Shown piece by piece: positions 57,693-64,000 of a stretch of 64,000 bases of DNA. The DNA is taken from positions 10,927,669-10,991,668 of the forward strand of contig NC_068344.1 in the NCBI RefSeq assembly GCF_014633365.1, in the 5' to 3' direction. The stretch's first letter is position 1; every line of letters begins with the position of its first letter. A program made the position numbers and the translations under genes. Origin of the DNA: Diospyros lotus (lineage: Eukaryota; Streptophyta; Magnoliopsida; Ericales; Ebenaceae). The notes below the pieces were generated by a model. The model was not told the origin of the DNA. It did not search any database and saw only the letters and a list, made by a program, of their open reading frames with translations.

Positions 57693-60600
57693 TCAATTTG
57701 AAGTTCCTTCTCCTTTAAGTGAATCATTCCATGCTTTGGTTCTTGTGCTATAAATTTTGGCACTCTCATAAGTTTCATTCTTTTGAAATCTTCGTTGCCC
57801 ACTTGCATCTAACCGCTTGATTACCTTTGGTTTCATTACCTCTTGCATGGTAGGATTAAGGCACCTTTGTGGTTGAGCCCTTTTTCCAAGTGATTCAAAA
57901 TCTTTTCTCATGTCAGACTCAAATCAAGTAAAGCCAACTTTTTCTGTTGAGTGTAGATTTTGATGATTGATGATTGGCATGTGTGAATGTGAATGTTCAT
58001 TTATATTTTATGTACTAACAAAGCATGAAGCCTTCATAAGGCTTACAAAGCTATTCTCTAGTGATTTCATGACACAGGTTATATATGGAAACTTCTTATA
58101 TTGATATAGAGATTTCATTATATATGGAAACAAGTTTTTAAAGAGCTTTCTAGAAATTTGAGTATTTGAGCAATGTATGGAAAGTTCTTCTTGGAATGGA
58201 AAGTCTAGAAGATATATATATGGAATCCTTGTTGGGAAGTTCAAAAGATCTATATGGAAGTTTTTGAGTAGATTGGAGTAGTCCACTATATGGAGTTGCC
58301 ATATATGTAACTTGGCGACATGGCAATGTTAACATGGCATTTTGATGACATGGCAGCCACGTGGAGCACACTCATCAAGGCTACATCATCTCGTTGGTCT
58401 AGATATGGTAAGAGAATCATGGAGTAAATTTAAAGGTTCCTAGAAGCTCCTCTACTCAGTTAAATATGGAAGATTTTTTTTGAATTGCATTCAAATGGAG
58501 AAGTTAAAGATTCAGCATAATTGTTCAACATTAATGGAGGAAATTAAGGTTTGAAAATTAAACCTTGATTGATATTACTTTCCTTTATTTTTGATTCTCT
58601 CTCATTAAAAGGATATGGAGACTCAAATCATGGAATCAAGTATCCTACTCATTATGGCTAATTGATATCTTCATTATGGGAGAATATTCAAAGGATATCT
58701 TGCATATATTCAGCTACACAAATTGATTCTCTACTTGTCAACATTTTTTAGTATGGAAACTTGATCAATTATGAGCTTTTGAAGTTATAATTGATATCTT
58801 CATTGTTGGACAAATTTGCTTCATTATTTGAGAATATTTGGTTGGATTTTACACCATTTGGAGGTTTAAATTCAAATTTCAAATTAGTTATGCTTGTTAT
58901 GGAAGCTAAGGGGCCAATTGCACAATCAAAGGAGTTTGAAGATCAACTAGAAGTCAGAATTGATCATTTGTTATTTAATTTTGATTTTGTAAGAATTATG
59001 AAGGGTTTGGATGATATTTTTAATCCTTGAAATCAGCCATGCATTATTGGAATTGATTTGCTCATTCAAGGCTGATTGGAGATCTACAAAAGTCAAAGGT
59101 CTTGAAGATCAATCAAGTTAGTTGATTATGGAAGGTAAATCAAAAATTCAAAACGAAGGGCTGAGATTGGCTTGAAGACTTGACACATGGAGGGCTGAGA
59201 TTGATCAAGGAAAGTCTTCTCTAACACTATATAAAAGGGTCTCTTGAAGGCTTTGGAACAACTTTTGGAAGCCCTATCATTTTCTACATCATTGGAAAAG
59301 ATTTTCACTCTCTCTAAGTCTTTCTTTTCCCTTATCTTCTTGAGAGAAAACTAAGAGAGTTCTCTACGCTTCATTGTATTATTTTGAGAGAACCCTATTT
59401 CTAAATCTCTACTATTCTTGTATCTTGTAAAGAGCGTACAAAATCCAAACTAGTGAGTGTGAGACTCCAGAAGTAGTTTGGTGGTGGTGAAGCCGAGTGA
59501 AGGCTTCGGTGGTTGTAACAAAAGTTTCATATAATGGATTTGGTTGAAAATCCTAAAGAAGGAAATCCTTAAGTAGTGGATGTAAGCCATAAGGGCCGAA
59601 CCACTATACATCGATGTGTTCTTCTTCTTTTCACTCTTTACTTATTCTTGCTTGATTATACTTGTTTGTTTTTGGTTTTGTGTGGCCAAATCCTAAGTCC
59701 TACATTCTTGTTGCTTATTATATTCTGATTTGCTTTAATTGATCATTCTTTGTACTCATTCAATATTCCATTTGGTTTATTTAAAGTCTTGTTATTGTGT
59801 GCATTCAAATCACATGTTTTCACCAAGTTGTAATTTGAAGAGTATATTGGATCTAAGCACATATTAGCACAGCTGGCGGATATCATATTATCCATCTAGT
59901 AATTAAGTGCTCCTGTACTCTCAACTACAATTTTGGTTTGTATTAAATTTGTTTTCTCATATATATACGTGCATAAGTTTTGCATTAGAATTTTTAAAAG
60001 GTGTCAATTCACCCCTCCTCTTAACTAGGTTAGAACTCAACATTTTCAACATGCATAAACACTTTCTTAAAGACTAGTTTAGATTCATTTAACGGATCAT
60101 TAGACTTTTCTAGATAATCTGCTACACAATTATGCTTTGAGTCTATCCTTAAGCATGTATCATTTTCCATTGGATATTTAGAAGATTGAAAAACATTAAA
60201 ACTTACCTCATCTTTCCCAACTCTCAAAGTTAGTTTACCTTGTTGCACATCAATCAAAGCTCTTCCAGTAGCAAGGAAAGGACGACCAAGAATAAGAGGT
60301 ACCTCTTTATCTTCCTACATATCGAGTATAATAAAATCTACTAAAAAGATGAAATTTTTCACTTTGACAAGAACATCTTCAATGACTCCTAGTGGATATC
60401 TCACATATCTATCTACCAATTGCAAAGAAACAGTTGTAGGCTTCACTTCACCTAAGCCCAATTTCCTAAAAATAGAGAAATGCATTAAGTTAATACTTGC
60501 ATCAAGATCACATAGAGCTTTATTAAATTTATAATTCCCAATATTGCAAGGTATAGTAAAACTCCTTGGATCTTTTAACTTCGGAGGTAATTTGTTTTAA

Positions 60601-61410
60601 ATTATAACACTGCACTCCTTAGTCAGCATTACTATTTCTTGGTCATCTAACCTCCTCTTCTTGGATATAATTTCTTTCAAAAACTTGGCATAGCTTGTCA
60701 TTTGAGCTAATGCTTCTGCAAAAGGAATATTAATGTGAAGCTTTTAAACACATCAAGAAATTTCAATAAATTCTTATCTTCATTGTGTTGGCGAAGTCTT
60801 TATGGAAAAGGAACTGGAGGAACATAAGGTTTGATTGGCTCTCGCTTGTATTCCTCTTGTTTCTTTTCTTCTTCATTGTGTGATTTTTCTTGAGGCAAAG
60901 GCACTGTCTTGGTTGAATTTTCTTCCACGCATTTTTGTTGTTGCCCCTATAACTGTTTACCACTTCTAAGAGTGATGGCTTTCACATGCTCTTTAGGATT
61001 TGTTTCAGTGTTGCTTGGTAGTACACCTTGTGACCTTGTTGCTAATGTGTTAGACAATTGCCCCATTTGTACTTCCAAATTTCTTATGGTAGCTTGTTGA
61101 TTTTGGAAGTTTGTTTTTGTCTCTGTCATGAACTCTATTGTGGCCTTAGTGAATGTTGCCACCAAATCTTCTAAGGCTTCTTTTCTTGAGGCTGAAATCC
61201 AGGTGGAGGTACCCTTACACTATTTTGATTATTGCTCCATGAGAAATTTGGGTGATTTCTCCACCCTTGATTGTATTTGTTAGAGTATGGATTGTTTTGT
61301 TGTCAATTGAAATTTGAAATATAGTGAGCTTGCTTTGCATTCGATATTGCAAAAGGATTTCTAGCTTGACATTCTGATTAGTGGTCAATTTTGTAAAAAA
61401 ATTCTTATAA
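57693..61410 (-). pseudogene. Athila-like (Ty3/gypsy) gag-protease relic with pol largely deleted, split by a solo LTR
   Basis: On the - strand, 61410-60940 reads gag: PYSNKYNQGWRNHPNFSWSN, then IRNLEVQMGQLSNTL and TNPKEHVKAITLRSGKQ. 60900-60560 continues to a PYVPPVPFP-type segment and DLLKFLDVFKS-like text with frameshifts. 60540-60043 reads the aspartic protease: ALCDLDASINLM (the family usually has CDLGASIN), RKLGLGEVKPTTVSLQL, VPLILGRPFLATGRALIDV and LTLRVGKDEVSFNVF. After the solo LTR (57945-60042) the frame resumes; 57911-57693 ends with TYESAKIY..RTKAWND, similar to the C-terminal part of integrase in this group. RT and RNase H are missing. Non-functional. Confidence 0.8.
57945..60042 (+). 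mobile_element. Solo LTR, copia-type (TGTTGAGTG...ACTCAACA), 2.1 kb
   Basis: A perfect 5-bp duplication, ttttc, at 57940-57944 and 60043-60047. It starts TGTTGAGTGTAG and ends GAACTCAACA. A TATA box (actatataaaaggg, ~59228) and a 3' part with caattcacccctcct are typical of long copia LTRs. The word TATATGGAA and relatives recur about nine times at 58084-58470. It interrupts the Athila-like relic and is therefore younger. Confidence 0.88.
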
Positions 61411-62410
61411 TTTCACCCTTATTTTGATCTTAAAATTAGTTTAAATTGAATATTAATATGCATTTTGTGATTGTGTGCAAGTTTAGAAATATTAATATAA
61501 AATAATATATAAAATAAAAAAATAAATATTATATATATAATATATGGATTGCATGCTTCACACAAGGAAGGCCCAAGCCCAACACAAGGAAGACCCAAGC
61601 CCAAAACTAAAAACCTAGCTTGTGGAAGCTTCTTAGATATTTTGTATTATTAAAATTAGATATTTTGTTTATCTTTATATTATTTAATTAGATATTTTGT
61701 TTATCTTTGTATTATTAAAATTAGATATTTTGTTTATCTTTGTATTATTAAATTAGATAATTGTGTGGTCTCCATTGCATCTTGTGGGTTATAAACAGTT
61801 CATTTGGTTGCACATGTAACGATATAATTTTCTCCTAAATAAAAACATAGTTGTGTTATTAGAATTTCTCTCTCAATTCTTCAACTTTAGTTTCTATATA
61901 GTTGTGTTCTGTTAATTTTTATCTTTATTATCCACCGCCTGATATGGTCGGTTAAATACTGTCTTTTAATTTCTGCAATTTTAATTCCCGTCTTTTTATT
62001 ATCCACCTCTTGATATGGTTGGTTAAATATTGTCTTTTAATTTTTGTAATTTTAATTCTCGTTATTTAATTTCTGTCATTTAAATTTCTATTAATTAATT
62101 TTCATATGAAGATGTGTGGCTAATAATTCTCGGGCCAAGGCAAGGATAGTGTCCAATGCCAAAATTTCCCGAGTTAGCTGGACTTCATTGTAAGTTGAGG
62201 TATTAAAATTAATATTTAGATTTTTTTACCAAGCACTTGAGTTTGGATTAGGGTATATGCCTAACCCAGAACCCTCCTCCCATGTATGTGGGTTGCGCAA
62301 TATGGAAATATCTCAACCTTAGGATGAGAAATTCTTAGAGAACACCATTCAAAAGTTTATGCAAGGTCAAATGAGCTTTAATGCACAAGTGACCAAATTT
62401 CGAGAACAAA
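61411..62410 (+). mobile_element. Gypsy LTR/leader fragment with the start of gag (+ strand)
   Basis: It contains tandem units attagatattttgtttatctttgtattattaa (about four copies, 61633-61760) and a duplicated block tatccaccgcctgatatggtcggttaaatactgtcttttaattt (61930-62000, 62005-62075). A TATA-like ttataaacag lies at ~61789. It ends with a gag-like frame containing TIQKFMQGQMSFNAQVTKFREQ (62340-62410), cut off by the next LTR. Confidence 0.5.
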
Positions 62411-64000
62411 CCTGTAACATCCCGAAATTTGGAGATAAATAATAATTATTAAATTCTGGTACTTAAGGTCATTATTGAATATTTAGAAATTTAAAAGAAA
62501 GCATTTATTTATATTGTTTTGAGGAAATAGAAAATTTAGGTAATTAGTTATTTTATTTGAGAATATTTATGGAAATAAGAAAAGATTAAAATAAATTAAT
62601 TTGGGTGAATTTCTAGAAATTTAGGGTGTAAGAGGAATAAGGAATAAAAGAAGTTTAAAGGCGTGAATGGCATTTTCGGAAGCTCCAAGGCACTGGTGCA
62701 AATTCTGGAAATGTCTTAGAAGTCACCTTAAAATTAATTAAAGGCACCTATATGTTGAAGGTGGCAGCTGGATCAGGCAGTTGCGCGCGAGGGTGGTGTG
62801 CTGGAGGTTGCAGGTTTGATTCCGCAAAAAGGCGCACGCTAGAGAGAAATTACTGATTTTAATCAGCAAGACTAGCCCGAAAAGACATCGTTTCGGGCTG
62901 GGGCTATGGCAGCCATTAGTGGCTGTAGGTGCGCCACATGGCGGCCCCTGGGCCGCCCATTCCACCTTACTCGCCAAGTAGCATTTTGTTGCGTTTTAAA
63001 AGGCCAATTTTGGGTGAAAACAGAGAGGAAAAGAGGGAGAGGGAGGAGACAAGAATTGGAGAAGAAAGAGGAGGCGCATGGTAGTTGGAAATGGAAGGAA
63101 AAAGGGAAGAAAAGTGAGGAAATTAAAGAGTTTTTGAGGTTATTCGATGCCTAAAATACCCAGGTGAGTGAGTAAAATTAATATAAGCGGTACATGTTCA
63201 AATTATGGATTTTATACGATGAAACTATGAATTTTACGCTGTTAGATTTGATTATTATGAATAGTAATCTTAGTATTTTCAGTAGAACATTTTATTTCGC
63301 AACAGGAGCATAAGAGAGGCCGGAATCAACCGGTTACAGGCAAGCTGCTAACCCTCTCCTCGTGTTCTTAATTTCCTGCTAAAGTCCCTGTGGTTTTTCG
63401 TATTTTAAACTCTCTCTCACTATGACTCGGTTCCACGCATTAATAATGATAATTCGCGTGGCAACCATTCCATGACTTGTATGTTAATAATGGCTTTATT
63501 GAAGATAAAATAAACTAAGTGAGTGATGTCTTGGTATTGTTTATTCCGTCCGTCACGAGGCTTCATATCGCTCTACTTTTTTTGGGAATGATGCCGAACC
63601 CGTTGGGTTAGGCTATTGGAAGAGTTGGTTATGGTTAAATGAGGCTATGTTATGAGTTTTAATGAGAAAAGTGCAGTGATCGGTAAAATATGTATTAAGA
63701 CAGTTTTCTATGTTTGAGACGAGGGGAGAACGAGAATGGTATCATGATGTTTATGTGGCCAAGTACATGAAGAGTTATGGAGAAGTGTTATGTAATGCTA
63801 AGTTTAGAAGATATACAGTTAATGGTGTCTATGAGTGTTTAAGGGTATGAGCTACAAAGCCACTAACTGTCGACCGTGGGTTGTGGCAGTTGATGGCTGG
63901 ATGTATGGGCGCAAGTCATCGGCTGTTACGATAAACGTTAGACGGGCCAGAAAAGCTGTTGCTGCCAGATTCCAGCCTTGATTGTGTGCATATCATTTTA
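62411..64000 (+). mobile_element. Start of a further LTR, running off the window edge
   Basis: It begins TGTAACATCCCGAAATTTGG directly after the gag-like frame, the same style of start as the LTRs at 18515 and 19721. It includes a T-AAAAGG box (gcgttttaaaagg, ~62991) followed by purine-rich sequence. No coding domain appears before 64000. Its right end and target duplication are outside the window, so it may be a solo LTR or a 5' LTR. Confidence 0.65.

Overview
This is a nuclear DNA window from a flowering plant, probably a eudicot. The signs are two plant genes with ordinary GT-AG introns, a very AT-rich background, plant LTR-retrotransposon families (Ty3/gypsy incl. an Athila-like copy, Ty1/copia, Cassandra-like TRIMs), tRNA-derived SINEs, and hAT, Mutator-like, PIF/Harbinger and CACTA-like debris. 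I see no prokaryotic features, CRISPR arrays or tRNA genes.

Only two host genes can be supported. (1) A SIEVE ELEMENT OCCLUSION (SEO, forisome/P-protein) family gene on the + strand, eight exons from 4548 to 10437. The splice model keeps one open frame of 597 codons, but the usual SEO C-terminal part is missing. A 1.1-kb hAT element with a perfect 8-bp target duplication sits in its 5' leader, 18 bp before the ATG. Exon 2 looks duplicated, and a broken copy of an internal piece lies downstream (about 11160-11610). (2) An intact archaeal-type cofactor-independent phosphoglycerate mutase (apgM-like) gene on the - strand, five coding exons from 45230 down to 39917, 495 aa, plus an inferred 5'-UTR exon near 45.8-45.95 kb. 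Its 2.9-kb first coding intron holds a solo LTR.

The rest is mostly nested transposable elements whose edges can often be fixed by target-site duplications (TSDs). 0-3.4 kb: a copia-type solo LTR and a SINE upstream of the SEO gene. 12.4-13.0 kb: a PIF/Harbinger-like MITE. 14-17.2 kb: LTR-like sequence and a decayed copia reverse transcriptase. 17.2-24.2 kb: a gypsy gag-protease relic split by a long solo LTR that is itself split by a second solo LTR. 26.5-32 kb: an old gag-like ORF split by a three-LTR TRIM complex and by a solo LTR that carries a complete 661-bp Cassandra-like TRIM. 33-37 kb: a 44-bp fold-back element, a hAT MITE and a 2-kb Mutator-like element. 38.3-39.4 kb: a solo LTR with an extremely GC-rich U3. 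47.1-49 kb: a hAT-like element. 51-54 kb: small MITEs. 55-64 kb: Athila-like remnants split by a copia-type solo LTR, with the start of another LTR running off the right edge.

The most unusual points are: 5S-rRNA-derived Pol III promoter sequence both in the Cassandra-like TRIMs and inside an unrelated-looking ~2.4-kb LTR; an extremely short (44 bp) fold-back insertion with a 10-bp TSD; several repeat elements that each carry an array of their own short palindromic word; and the hAT insertion in the leader of the SEO gene. All calls come from reading the sequence; no database search was possible.
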